From positions 506,001-570,000 of the forward strand of contig JABMCL010001079.1 in assembly GCA_018857735.1 (NCBI GenBank): a stretch of 64,000 nucleotides of DNA. Reading direction: 5' to 3'. Source of the stretch: Alviniconcha marisindica. Taxonomy: Eukaryota; Mollusca; Gastropoda; Provannidae. The notes beneath the pieces were generated by a model, which saw nothing but the letters and a program-made list of their open reading frames with translations, had not been told where the DNA came from and did not search any database. A program made the translations under genes and the position numbers. Positions 12,524-25,122 of the stretch are shown here, piece by piece (the stretch's first letter is position 1; each line of letters begins with the position of its first letter).

Positions 12524-15500
12524 GTGTATGTGTGTGTGTGTGCATGCGTGCGTGTGTGCGTGCGTGCATACTTGCAATCATGTGTGTGAAGTTTATATTG
12601 CCTTCCATTAATAGGGCCTATGAATCTTCTTCAGATCCCCTTTAAAACACAATCTGGCACCAACCTTGTGTAACTCAAGCTCCTTTGCCTGCCTTTCCGC
12701 CTCCTCTTCTCTGGTCTGCGCTTTCTTCTCATTGTCCAGCATCTCTTCAATCTGAATCATGTGCCGCTCATAGGCTGCTGCTTTCTGCCAACAGAAATCA
12801 ATGACTCAGGGTCATCGTTGTTCTTGTTCTGTCTGTCTGTGAACCCAAACCAGCTGCCAGTGTCTTGAGCGGTGGAACTTCTGATCACATACCCCACTGA
12901 TGAGAAACCACCCTGCTCTTAAGATCACTTTTTTTTCTTTTCTTTTGAAACCTCCCCCTTCATATTTTTACGTGAATGAACCATTTATTAAGGACCACTC
13001 GGCGCTCCTCTCGTACGACCTGTTTTTTCTTTTCTTTTTGAAACCTTTCCCCCATTGTTTCTATGTGAATGAAACCCTCACCTAGGACCATTTCTCTGTT
13101 AAGACCTTTTTTGTTTGTTTTGGAAACCCTTCCCCTCGTATTTTCATTTGAAAGCACCCCTCACATAGGACCACTCCTCTCTTAAGATCCCCCCTTTTTC
13201 TGAAAAGTTTCCCCTCATATTGACATGTGAAGGAACCCTCACACAGGACAACTCCTTGTAAAAGTTAAATACCTTTTTTATTTGTATGTGATTGACCCCT
13301 CACCAAGGACAACTCCTCTCTTAAGACCTTTTTTTCTTCTTCTTCCCGAAACCTTGCCCCTCGTAACCCCTCACCTAGGACCATTCCTCTCTTAAGACCA
13401 TTAACAAAAAATCTTTGTGGTCTGGAACAGAGCGGTCCCACTGCATTGACATGGAGAGTGGGTTGTTGCTTTCAAAACTTGTAGCTTCCAGGAAACTGAA
13501 GGGAAAAAAGACCCCAGAAACATACAAAACAAACATCAACAAAGGACAAGACAAATGAATCCTTCAGAACCAACTGTTTCAAGAATTGTCTTTTAAACAG
13601 TTTACTTAAAATTACTCCACACAGCAAGAAATACTGACTACTCTTTCATTATGGTTGTGTGTGCATGTCAGAGAGTTTAAAGTGACAAGGCAAATTCCTT
13701 GTACACTGACCCATTAATAATTCTTTCTTTTTTTAATCAGTTGTCAGTGAATCCTGACAACCGATGAATCACCACGCATTGTTGTTTAGCAGATGCAGAA
13801 TACTCCCCCTCAAAAAACAACAACAACAATTTGAACAACAAAAGAAACACAAAAAGACTTGTAGAAAAATAAGGTAACAACTTGAAGAAGATGCTCCCTC
13901 TTTCTGCTCTGTACCCTGACCCTCTTTCTTAAAAAAAAAAAAGGAGAAGAAAAGGAGGGATAAAAGGTGTTGTGACAGCGGCCATTTATCTGCAGGGTGA
14001 TGCTGCTTGGCTTGGTCCAGCAAGCATACACCAGGCTAATACTTTGGTACAGCAAAGATGTGGGACTGCAAAAAAAAATTAATGCAAGGATAATGAAGGC
14101 AGGCATGGTAATGTTTCAGCTGGCAGTTGTATACTCACTGTCTGGTCATCCAGGAGGCGATAGTCCAGGAACTCCAGATGAGGCAGGAAAGCTGCTACGT
14201 ACTGTTTGTAGTTGTCAAATTCACAGAAAGGGTTGTTGCTCAGATTCAGCGTTTTGAGCTTTTTGAACCTTCGTAAATAGGTTATCTGTGACAGAGAAAC
14301 ACCTTTCCTTACTTTATAGTCAATATAACATATGTACACACACACACGTATGCACGCATGCACACACGCATGCAAGCATACACACACAGATACGCAGATG
14401 CACACATAGATACACAGTCATACACACAAACCCAGATCACAACACAGCATACCCACACCAACATATATAACCATACACACAAAAGACAACACAAACGAAC
14501 ATACATAGTAACATACACATGTGCACATGCACACACATACCACAACACATACTGCAACACAAGATACAAACAGAACATGTGCATACAAGCACACATGCAT
14601 ACATGCAGAAGCTTAATTGAAATGTCCACATCAGCCTACATTTTCCAGTTCTTTGAGGTCATTGTTTCCAATGGAAAAGACATGGAGGTTGACCAGGGCA
14701 TCCATGTTTTCAATGCGACTGATGCGGTTGTTGTAGAGAGTCAGATCCTCCAACTTGGTCAGTGTTTCCAGACCCTCAATCACTTCAATGTTATTGAAGG
14801 ACAAATCTATAATAAAAAATAAATTCAAGTTTGTTAGGCACACTGCCTCACTGTAAAGAGAAAATACTGAGAGAGAAAGAGAGAGAGACAGAGAGAGAGA
14901 GTGAGAATCTGAAAGGTGAGGGAGACCTTGGATGTGGCTGGCAGTTTGGTTATTGGCATGTGAAATGTTTCTAGTGCATGCTGGTTTATTTGAATCCACT
15001 GAACAATGCAGCACAGGAAGGTAAATTTTCATGTAAATACTAACATACCTGTTACTTTGTTTATTTGCTAATCACTCATATTTTGTTGTTCTCTGTCTTC
15101 ACATTAAGAACAATAATAATATTTATGAGTTCAGTTTCATCCTTTTGTTTGGTTTGTTAAGAGATTTAATTTTCAGGAACCACATTTCAATGCAAGCACA
15201 TTTCAGTGTTTTACATGATATACATAAACTTACCCAGCCAAACAAGATTCACCAGCATGTCAATGCCTTCCACTTTTTCAATGATGTTGTTATCCAGCTG
15301 CAGTTTTGTCAAGTTGACAAACTCCCAGAGACCATCAATCTTGAGAATATCTGCAGGAAAATTTGAATAAACCATCGCAGATGCAATACATTTCAATCCA
15401 TGTTGTCTGACATCCTGTGTACACACTGAATCTGACTTTATATATATATATATATATAAATTTACATCAAACAGCATACAAAACTTTCTTTTGAAACAAG

Positions 15501-16057
15501 CAATACCTAAACAAACAGAAAAGAATTGAATGATAATGATAAAATTTGTTCATACAGTGCCATTTCCTCAAGAAATGTAGGCACAGTTAAATACAACAAA
15601 TTACACAAGTACAAATCCATGCATGAACATGTAACACTAAAAATCCATGCATGAACATGTAACACTAACAGACTTACAGGATACAGTGTGCTAAGCTTTT
15701 CATTTATTAGAGTTTATTTTTGATTTCACTCCTCCAGCCACTGTTTCAGCTTATTGGCTGTATGTTGGCTGGTTATCTTCTTCTTTTTCTGTGAAGTGAC
15801 TTTATGGCATTGAAGATTATATCACAGTGATGACCCTGTTAAATAAATTTACAAAATACAAGCCTAAGTGTAACAGAATATTAACAAAGCGCCAACACCT
15901 AATGTTAGCCTGAATGACATAATGGAAGACAAGTGGGTTGACAAAGGTGTACAGAATTAATAGAACATCGAAACCATAATAATTAACTAAACAGATACAC
16001 TGTAACACTTCATTCAATGTCTTTTTTATCACTTTACACACACGTACATGCATGCAT

Positions 16058-16132
<75 letters not shown>

Positions 16133-16142
16133 GCACACTCAT

Positions 16143-16222
<80 letters not shown>

Positions 16223-16441
16223 ACTGCTTCCAGTGGAGATTTCTATGTTTTGTCTTTGAAAAAGAGAATAGTGAATCTTACTTTTAAAGTCCAATCGCAG
16301 GGATGTGACATCCGCAAAGTCAATGCCTTCCATCTTCGCAATTTTGCCAGCCTCCTCCTTTGGACCCTGTTCTTCAACTGCTCGCATCAACATTTCCTCG
16401 TCTATAACAGACGGTTCCACGGTGTCGTAAAGGCGACTCAT
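6751..16441 (-). CDS. DRC3: Dynein regulatory complex subunit 3 (LRRC48), complete
   Basis: Ten coding exons, listed 5' to 3' on -: 16441-16282, 15350-15234, 14806-14640, 14285-14139, 12784-12665, 11806-11694, 11071-10897, 9078-8947, 7886-7692 and 7002-6751 (TGA 6751-6753). They sum to 1578 nt, 525 aa, close to the ~523 aa of vertebrate DRC3. The N-terminus [10 protein letters not shown] and [13 protein letters not shown] is followed by leucine-rich repeats (about residues 45-200: [56 protein letters not shown]), then a charged coiled coil to the C-terminus ([33 protein letters not shown]). DRC3 belongs to the nexin-dynein regulatory complex of motile axonemes and helps set the ciliary waveform. 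Nine introns; eight are GT-AG and intron 6 is a probable U12 AT-AC intron. It is divergent from TOM1L2 and convergent with ATPAF2. Confidence 0.95.
7003..7691. other. DRC3 intron 9
   Basis: AT-rich, with an A-homopolymer at about 7298-7315. No other feature is seen. Confidence 0.6.
7887..8946. other. DRC3 intron 8
   Basis: Intronic. A small tandem duplication around TTTGCTGTTCAAGGAACAG lies at about 8079-8131, and C-rich text at 8682-8704. No exon or mobile element is recognised. Confidence 0.6.
9057..9155 (-). repeat. 52-bp tandem duplication of the DRC3 exon 8 acceptor
   Basis: The acceptor and first codons of exon 8 are duplicated 52 bp upstream in the transcript sense. GTCAGCTCTGTAAACATC, the following GACACATGAC and AAGAAATACTGT occur in both copies. 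The real exon starts at 9078. The duplicate acceptor would open at 9130, and because 52 is not a multiple of 3 its use would shift the frame. Confidence 0.85.
9156..9519. other. DRC3 intron 7, repeat-free part
   Basis: Intron sequence between the duplicated acceptor and the minisatellite. I see nothing specific beyond short CAACAG and TTGTTG runs. Confidence 0.5.
9520..10940 (-). repeat. ~98-bp minisatellite derived from the 3' end of DRC3 exon 7
   Basis: About 14 units. Those from ~9990 to 10940 are near-identical; those from 9520 to 9990 are strongly diverged. On - each unit reads GGGCATGAAG, then CTTCATGCTGGAAAAGAAG, CGGGTGAGACATTAGCATG and a G-rich linker. The unit copies the end of the real exon 7 ([13 protein letters not shown]) together with its GTGAGA donor, which sits at the edge of the array (exon ends 10897). 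The array is intronic because exon 7 joins directly to exon 8 (9078) in frame and aligns with other DRC3 proteins. Most units are near multiples of 3 long, so long open frames run through the array on both strands; these are artefacts of periodicity. Confidence 0.9.
11072..11693 (-). other. DRC3 intron 6: U12-type AT-AC intron
   Basis: On - the intron begins ATATCCTTT (11693-11685), the minor-spliceosome 5' consensus, and ends in AC (11073-11072). A branch-site match CCTTAAC lies at 11088-11082, with the branch A about 11 nt from the end. Joining at exactly these borders gives an open frame (codon split GT/A) and restores the conserved segment ELLVVYSEKF that other DRC3 proteins have here. 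No GT-AG pair keeps both the frame and that segment. Inside, 11515-11670 is an internal tandem repeat of CAGTCCTGTTGATAAAAG. Confidence 0.88.
11515..11670. repeat. Tandem repeat inside the U12 intron
   Basis: Four occurrences of CAGTCCTGTTGATAAAAG followed by ATAACCTAT, arranged as two larger blocks of ~100 bp that also share AGGACATGTTTGTA. Confidence 0.8.
11807..12664. repeat. DRC3 intron 5 with (GT)n tract
   Basis: AT-rich intron. A long GT microsatellite occupies 12432-12560 (CA in the DRC3 sense), running into ATGCGTGCG-type sequence. No exon is seen. Confidence 0.85.
12890..13420. repeat. Degenerate minisatellite in DRC3 intron 4
   Basis: About six to seven diverged units of 60-85 bp share CCTCACCTAGGACCA, CTCCTCTCTTAAGACC, T-rich runs and GAAACCTTCCCC. 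The remainder of the intron up to 14138 is AT-rich, with A-runs near 13931-13942 and no recognised gene. Confidence 0.75.
14337..14600. repeat. CA-rich cryptic repeat in DRC3 intron 3
   Basis: Irregular ACACACA/CATACA/GCATGC sequence on +, TG-rich in the DRC3 sense, beginning about 40 nt downstream of the exon 3 donor (14639). Confidence 0.8.
14807..15233. other. DRC3 intron 2
   Basis: GA-rich run at about 14862-14902; otherwise AT-rich and featureless. Confidence 0.5.
15351..16281. repeat. DRC3 intron 1 with long (CA)n tracts
   Basis: A TA tract lies at 15440-15459, a 29-bp tandem duplication (ATCCATGCATGAACATGTAA) at about 15614-15668, a diverged dispersed-repeat fragment at ~15885-15960, and two (CA)n blocks at 16058-16131 and 16145-16223 separated by TGCACACTCA. 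The CA blocks are (GT)n in the DRC3 sense and begin about 60 nt after the exon 1 donor. Confidence 0.85.
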
Positions 16442-17089
16442 CTTGCTGGTTTTTAGTTCTCGTGGTCGCCGACCTGCAACACCATAACCCTTGGCTTACA
16501 TGTGAGTATTTGTGTGTTTGCTCGTTACTGCTCGCTATAAATTACGTATGCATATATTAAAAGTACACAAAAGGGCTCACCAGAATTTATATAAACAATT
16601 ATTTGTGGAAATTTCACAAGAATATAATCACTCCGAAAGCGCTTTTGTTCGTACAGTCCGAAAAATAAAGCAAAATTGGTACCGGTCGACACAGTGGCCT
16701 GATTGATTAATCTGTTTCTTCGGAAAACTATCAACTATCACAAACGATTGTTTTTTCGTTATTACAAAGTAAAGATTCAATGTAAGTACTTCTCTTGCCT
16801 CAACTTCTGCTTTGATCTTTCGATCAATCTGCAGTTGTTTACAATCACATCAGTAGCAGACGGAAACAGCTTAGCTTCCAAGATGGCGGAACGTTGCTAT
16901 GGAATATGACAGTTCCGGTGATTTTATTTTTCCTAAATAATAAAACAAAATTATTTCATAGCTCACATACTACGTAAAAAGTCACTGTGAATTAAACTTG
17001 ACAGGAGAAAAATATTTTACGAATTATATGATTCTAAAATTATTCATCGGCTATGACGTCATTTGACCTGGAAAACAAGATTTGTGAAA
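16442..17089. promoter_or_regulatory. Shared divergent promoter of DRC3 (-) and TOM1L2 (+)
   Basis: 648 bp separate the two start codons. Visible motifs are CAAGATGGCGGA (YY1-type, about 16879-16890), GTTGCTATGGAA (RFX/X-box-like, 12 of 14 positions of the consensus counting onward, about 16893-16906), TTCCGG (ETS-type core, 16913-16918), TGACGTCA (perfect CRE, 17054-17061) and AAAATGGCCGC (YY1-like, over the TOM1L2 ATG). No clear TATA box is seen for either gene. An acceptor-like GTTGCAG at 16480-16474 on - may mark a spliced 5' UTR for DRC3. An RFX-type site would suit a motile-cilium gene. Motif calls are by eye. Confidence 0.65.
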
Positions 17090-20000
17090 ATGGCCGCTCT
17101 GTTTGGGCACGGAAATCCTCTCACAACTCAAGTGGGACAGCTTATTGGTAAGCCACAACTTACACAGTTTAAATCTGATTCCATTCGTTTATAGTTTTAA
17201 TAAATGGTGTGACTGCTGTCGCGCTCGACTTGTTTTTCTGTGGTGTCACGGCTGCGTCCAGTCTTCTCGGAGTTGGAACCTGATCATCCACGACCTCGAT
17301 TCTTACGTTCGTTTGATGTTTATGTTTTTCAATGCCGCGCCCCTCAGCATTGCTCCTTCAATACATATCAGCAGAAAGCTGGATAACCGAGGATCTTAGC
17401 AGCGCTTTAGATTTTTTCTGCTCGTGTACAGGTTTCAAAGATGTCTGTTAGTGTTACTCTACCTGTAGGTGAATCACTGAATGTTTTTGTGTTGACTGAT
17501 TGGAGTGAAGCTGAGATTTTTGACCAAAAAATCAACTTGTTTCACATTCTTACAATATTGTACACTGTGTAAACGACACATCAGTACTGTCATTTGTCCC
17601 AGTTTGTGGTTGTGTAAACCAAGTGACTTAGTGTAGGTTCTTTTGTTGTCGTATTTAATATTTATTCAGCCGGAAAAGAAAAGAAAAATCACCAAATGCA
17701 AATGGTGTTTCTTGAAATTGAATAGAATTGTCCCTTCTTTTTTGTTCAAACTGGCACCAAAATAATGATGGGAAGCAACTTACATTTTGTGTTATGTAAG
17801 ACACGGTATATTTAATGATAGAATCAATCTTAGCTGTTTGTGTTAAATTATTACCATTTCCCAGTTTGCAATTTGTAATAATAATTAAGATAAACATAAA
17901 GGCTTTTTCCCTAACTAATTTGTTTCAGAGACAGAGAGACATTTTGTAATCATCTGGCATTTGAAAGTGCGACATATTTTGCTTTCTTCTTTGGTTACTG
18001 TATGGTGCTGTATGTATTACTATTAGTAATATAGTATGGTACTAAAAAATCTGTTGCATCATGGACAGATGGGTGCTGCTAAAGTAGTGAAAACATGTTT
18101 AGGGAGTTGGCAGGTAATTGTTTTTAATACTGACATCATAGATGAGGCAAGAGATATGTGCAGTGCAGTAGTTATATACTTTTGTGCAACTTCTGTTTCA
18201 TGTCAGACATAACACTTTAAACTTTACCCATGGTCCCTGTCAGAGTTGTACTTGTTCAGTTATATTTGTAGCAAGCAGTCCCAGTAACTCCTATGGATCC
18301 CCTTAAAAATAAATACTTACGAGTGGGAGACCTGCCCTCTTCCCACAGGTGATTATGATTGCGGTGATATTAAACCTCAAATAGCTGCTGAACATAGTCT
18401 TTGAGTGTACAAACTACAATGAAGGAACAACAAACTCATAGTCATACTCATAGCATGTACTTCACAAAATAAGCTTTCATCACTATACCAGTACCAGTGC
18501 CTGTCTGAAGATACCTCCTACTTCACAAAATAAGCTTTCATCACTATACCAGTGTAATGGAGTGGAGTGGTAGAAGGACAGGACACAGGCAGCGGAGTCA
18601 GTCAAAATGGAGACCACAGCAGGCAGCGACGGCAAACAGGCTTTATTCTACAGCAGCAGACAACTTTCTCAGCACACTCAAAATCCTCACGCGCACGCAT
18701 AGATAAGAGAACTGCGCGGGCCGCAAAGAACACACGCTATCGCTACAATGAAATCAGCCCTCTGGACCACAAAATGGCTGACAATTGTGTTTCCTTGGCC
18801 TGCACAAATACAGTTTCCTCAACAATAACTAAACTAATTAAAACATGAAATACATCAAATAAAAGCTACAGTTACAACCTTTTAAACCGTATAAACAAAA
18901 TGTACACACATGACTTATTTAATTTGCAACAAGAGTGGGAAGCGTGGCTTGCACCTGTCTATAAGCAGATTCGTACAACTAAATCACAACTAACACAATG
19001 TACAAAATATAACTGTCAATAAAACTTACATCAGAATAAAGTGCACGCTCCCACGGTTAAAATGGTACATAACAATTACAATACAACGCTCTGTAAGAGA
19101 AGCAAGACACACTCAAAGACTAGTACTAAAACAATCGGTGCGAACTTTCGCCTGGGGCGCGTTATCTTAGTCGCAACAGCGCTGATAGTGATACCAAGTA
19201 GTCTTTGAATATAACTTAGCTTCTACAGTACACAATACTTAATAAGTTAATTTCAACCCAAAATAAACACTAAACATGAAGTCAGCTAAGCAAAATACTA
19301 TACGACAAAGCATTGATCGACACAGAATTACTTCAATTAAAGTCAAAACAACGATTCACTACTATTCACCAGTACTACGCAGAAAATGCGCCATGCAGAC
19401 AACGGCTATAAAAGAATGGACCTAGAGAGGAATCGGCAACTGATTAAGCTCGATCCTGCGTCTAAATAAGATCTAAATAAACATTCTAAGATGCCAAATT
19501 ATATTCCACATGACTTAGTGCATAAAAAGGACTAGGTGAACAAAGAGTAGGTAAACAAACAAGCGGTCAAAATATTAAGGGAATAAACAGATTTGAAAAT
19601 GGCACACACCAGCGGCTATCGCCGGTCAGCTGTGTGAAGGCCATGTGGTGTTATGCAACACACAGCGCTTCAAAACAAAAGCGTCATCTGCTCCGGTTCC
19701 CGGGTTACTAACAGTACAGTAATGAAATAGCATGGATCAGATAACCGGGGCGGGATTATTGTAAAAACGTACAAAGAGCACTTGCTCACACCAGTACCAG
19801 TGCCTGTCTGAAGATACCTCCTGAACCCTGCCCTTGATTCTGCATTTACATTTTCTAGTTTGGATTACTGTAAAGTGTAATGAATAACATTGTCACTTTT
19901 TGCTGTCCAAATTATCTTCTTGCAATTGCAAGGCACATCAGCCAGTGATGGTTCCAGAAAAGTGTTGCTACACTGTCTGTTATAAATTTTCCCCATTGTT

Positions 20001-21987
20001 TATGTTTGTGTACAAAGTATAATAATCTGCAGGGGTTGCAAACATGCAGAAAAACACTGACACAAAATAAACCCCTCTTAGTCTTAGTCTTACTATGTGC
20101 AAAGAAGTCCAGATCTGTATGACAGAGTGCATTTTAATTAAAGGGTTTAAGCAGTATCTCTCTCACGCAGTCTATTGGTCTCTCTGATGTTGGGATGCAA
20201 AGTCAGTTGTCAAAACATGCCAACTTGAACAGTTCAGCCAGGCCAGGGTGGGTAACATCAAACAAGGTCAATGGTAGTTCATTGCCTAAGTCAGTTTCTG
20301 GCCACACTACTAGTTTCCTGCTGTTGATATGCATGCGGGACCGACCACATTTTGCAGACTCCGCAGAAAACACTGACTTGTTTTTTTTGTTGCGTAGTCA
20401 TGATGATAGTTCCAGACCAGTTCTTCCCACTAAGCCAGTTGACAATAGCCTGAATAGGCTGCCAGGAATCAGCAAGTACCAGGGAAAGGCCAAGATCTAA
20501 CCAGGCACCGGTGAGAAATGTTGATTGCTATGGAGGGTCCCAATCTTGAGAATACCAAATGTAGTGCTGGTATCCATCAGGCTTGCACAGAACTCTGCCA
20601 TAGGCACAAGAGGCTGAATTTCAACTACATAAGTGCAGGATTTTTATTATTTTTAAAGTCTGTATTTTCTATAAGCAAGTTCTAAAAAGTGTTTCCAACT
20701 CCTAAATATGTTTGTTTTTGTTGCTGTGTTGCTGCAGTCATACAAATCCCACACTGACTACCAGTTGAATAAAAAGGATTGTTTTCAAATTTTAATTGTT
20801 TGAATCTTGTCATTATTGATTTATTGAACTTTTTAAAGTCTACACACTGTCTTGACATTTATTTGTATTGTTCTTCTGATGCGTATTATCTTGACATTTA
20901 TTTGTATTGTTCTTTTGATCTGCATAATATGTATTCTCAGTAAAATCCCATCCTCTTGTACCGTTTCTGCTGGTCAATGACCCTTCTCACTGTTTATCAA
21001 GGCCTGTTGACCTGATTGCAACAGCCACAGAATATTGTCAGACAATGAGACATGCTCACACTGCCAGTCTTTTAGATCTTCTCCCAAACCTGCCTGTTCT
21101 CTGGAATCAGCAGACCCTCCTCCTGTAACGTCTTTCTGATATTTTCTTCTCTCAGTTATTGGATAAAAATTGGATAACCACATAAAGCAACAAAGTTTGT
21201 TATTAGGATATTATTCACATTATTATTGTGATCATATTGTTGTATAATTTGTAATGTAATATTGTAATATGTAATATTTTGTTTTTATAATGATTGATTT
21301 TTGTATAAATCATTATGTTTTTTAGTTACGTTACAATTTACAATGTGCATTTGTAAAATGGTATGCATTTAAGGTCTTAATCTGATAAAATAAAAAAAAT
21401 ATATGTTTGTTATTTTATAAGGTTAGGCACAATAAAAATATTAATATTATTGTTATTGCTCTGGACAGTGACATTGGTAGTATGGTACAAACCACAATCA
21501 AGGAAAAAATGCTTTAATAATGTTAGTAGTAGTATGTTTACACAGTATTTTCTTGCAGTTTTTAGCCAAATCTACCATTTTATAATCTGAATTAATAAAC
21601 TAGTACAGTAGTACCAGAAGTACACTGCTTATTAATATTATACATGTCAAGTTTGAGTATGACTCATGAGTCACATGTTCAGAGGTCAGTATATTTTTTT
21701 AAAGCTTCTGTTTCCTGGATGTTACACTGTTAGTGTTGAATTACAGTTTGAGTTGCTAGACTATATAATTTTATGGTTACAGAAAACCCAATTCTGTTCC
21801 ATTACAGATAGTTTTGTACTGTTCTTGAACTTAAAGTCTGGTGTGTTTTTTTGATTTTGTCTTCTTCTTTTTATTTTATTTTATATATTTTTTATAGACT
21901 TATTCTGTAGTGGACACATTTTGTAGGGTACACTCAGTCCTGAAACACTTCAAAACCTCTCGCTCCCCTCCTTCATTTTGTATACAC

Positions 21988-22039
<52 letters not shown>

Positions 22040-25000
22040 TGTGCATGCACACACACATAAACACGTGCACCTACACACACACTCACACACACACTTTGTG
22101 CATGCACATAAACATGTGCACGTGCACACACACAGAGACTTTGTGCATGTACCTGTGCAAAAATGCGCACGTGCGTGCACACACCCACACAATGACATAC
22201 ACACAAGCATGCCAGAACAAACATAATATTACAATATTATAATATTAATAGTCTGCATAGTTAATGAACATAATACATGTTTACATTTATTAGCACTCGC
22301 AGAGGATGCAAGTTTCAGTTTTAAACATTTGATGCCACAGTGACACAAAATATTGGAGAACAATTAACATAAACCATAAAACAGGTTTTTGATCTCAATC
22401 AGTCAGTTATAATAATTTATATGGTCAACACAAAGCACAGCCAACATGGAAGAAGTTCCTTTTTATTTTTTATTTCTTCCTGGATCAGTGTGTATAAGTG
22501 TGTGTGTGTTTCTGCCATTGGCATGTATACAGCTTTAAGGAAGATAATTGATTTTTCTGATGTGTGTATAATGAAATGTTTAACTGTGGCTTTTTCTTAC
22601 AAACTTATTCAGAAAGAAGAGCTCAAGAAGAAGGCTGCATTCATTATGTAGATGCAGGGTGCTATAAACTATAAAGTGACATTATAGAATGCAGTGTATA
22701 CACACACATCAATATAATCTACATGCAAGAGCAGTGTTCATGTACACAAAGTATACACACATGCCATACACGTGCACACAGGCACATATTATTTGCATGA
22801 TCTAGATCTTTTAGATTTTGACCAGACACTTTTTCTTTTCTTTTCTTTTTTCACAGTTCATATGGTGGTAACCTCTGTTAAGATTTGCCAGACTGTTCAT
22901 ACCATGACTGTCAAAACATTGTCACGCTCACAGGAGCACTGGAAATGTAGACCTGCCAGTTGTATTTGCTTGGCTTGTTCTTACCTGTCCAAATTTAAAC
23001 CTGGTGCATGGTTGTTACTTCTTAAGTTACATGAACTCTTTACACTGTGACTCATCACAGACAGGGCCAGTGAACTGCCTAAACTCTGTGCTGAATGATA
23101 GGACTGATGTTACCTGTTTATGGACATGTGTGTGTGTTGGGGGGGGGGGGGGGTTGGGGGTATATGTACACTGAAATGAAATTTTGGTATCACACCAATT
23201 TTATGGCTTACGCAGGTATAGGCTTCTTAACCTTTGTAATTTTGATGTATATTGTTACTAGCATTGTTCATAACACTAATGCAGCATGTTGTTTGTTATT
23301 GTCCTGGCTTGTTTTTGTCAGTTGCTTTTGTGCAAAGTAATCTTGAGTTTTCAGTGTTTGTCTTGAAGGTTCTGAAAAAGAGTTTTAATGTTTCTGCTAT
23401 TACAGTATTGGATGGCAAGCTGTTCTTTTTGCTGATAACTCTGTTAGTAAGAAAAAATGTATCATCATGTTGTCATATCTCAGTTTTACAGCTCATAGAC
23501 TTTGACTTGTAAGGAACATTGCACTTGCAGTCACAAAGGCAAAAGGAAACAGACTGCCAGTGCATTCCATGTCAGCTGTAGCAATTTCTAGACACCTGAG
23601 GAAATTGTGGAGGTAGTGGAAAAAACACTTTCAGGCAGTATGGAGTTTCAAAATTGATGGGTTTTGGCAAGCTTGAGTGACAAGCCACTTCGGCCAATCA
23701 GAGGCAGCATATCACCAACAAATCACAAACTGGGGTCAAGATTTCCCCTTGAGAAACAGGTCTGTGTCCAAATACTCCCAGACTAAAAGTAACAAAGGGA
23801 TGAAGCTTAACACACTGGTTAATTCAGATATATATTATATGCATCTAGGAGACACACCTGTGGGAGAACTGTCATAGAGATTATATGCATCTAGGAGAAT
23901 AGATAATTATTATGTGCATCTAGGAGAATAGATTTTATGTGCATTTAGGAGACAGACCTGTGTGAGAACTATCATAGATATTGTATGCATCTAGGAGAAT
24001 AGATATTATATGCATCTAGGAGAATAGATTTTATATGCATCTAGGAGACAGACCTGTGTGAGAACTATCATAGATATTGTATGCATCTAGGAGAATAGAT
24101 ATTATATGCATCTAGGAGAATAGATTTTATATGCATCTAGGAGACAGACCTGTGTGAGAACTATCATAGATATTGTATGCGTCTAGGAGAATAGATATTA
24201 TATGCATCTAGGAGAATAGATTTTATATGCATCTAGGAGACAGACCTGTGTGAGAACTATCATAGATATTGTATGCATCTAGGAGAATAGATTTTATATG
24301 CATCTAGGAGACAGACCTGTGTGAGAACTATCATAGATATTGTATGCATCTAGGAGAATAGATTTTATATGCATCTAGGAGACAGACCTGTGTGAGAACT
24401 ATCATAGATATTGTATGCATCTAGGAGAATAGATATTATATGCATCTAGGAGAATAGATTTTATATGCATCTAGGAGACAGACCTGTGTGAGAACTATCA
24501 TAGATATTGTATGCATCTAGGAGAATATATTTTATATGCATCTAGGAGACAGGCCTGTGTGAGAACTATCATAGATATTGTATGCATCTAGGAGAATAGA
24601 TATTATATGCATCTAGGAGAATAGATTTTATATGCATCTAGGAGACAGACCTGTGTGAGAACTATCATAGATATTGTATGCATCTAGGAGAATAGATATT
24701 ATATGCATCTAGGAGACAGACCTGTGTGAGAACTATCATAGATATTGTATGCATCTAGGAGAATAGATATTATATGCATCTAGGAGAATAGATTTTATAT
24801 GCATCTAGGAGACAGACCTGTGTGAGAACTATCATAGATATTATATGCATCTAGGAGAATAGATTTTATATGCATCCAGGAGACAGACCTGTGTGAGAAC
24901 CATCAGTTCTTCATCCATGTGCGTGAAACCCCCAGGTGTGACAGACCCACCGGACACAAAGGTGTCCTCACTCTTGTCAAGAACAAAAGCTTTACCCACC

Positions 25001-25048
25001 TGCTGGGCTGACACTTCCAAATGTTTACTAGCCCAACTTATTTTTTCA

Positions 25049-25122
<74 letters not shown>

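Noticed and set aside
12360..12645. Poly-(Thr-His) and poly-(Cys-Val) open frames
   Set aside because: Translations of a GT/CA microsatellite; the same applies at 5033-5302, 16017-16456, 21910-22242, 45805-46244 and 62705-63093.
18567..18848. 93-codon open frame [10 protein letters not shown]...
   Set aside because: Lies inside the probable solo LTR; no resemblance to a known protein and no Gag/Pol motif.
23820..24905. CRISPR-like array
   Set aside because: The repeats are nested, variable tandem sub-units without unique spacers, and the window is animal DNA; it is a minisatellite.
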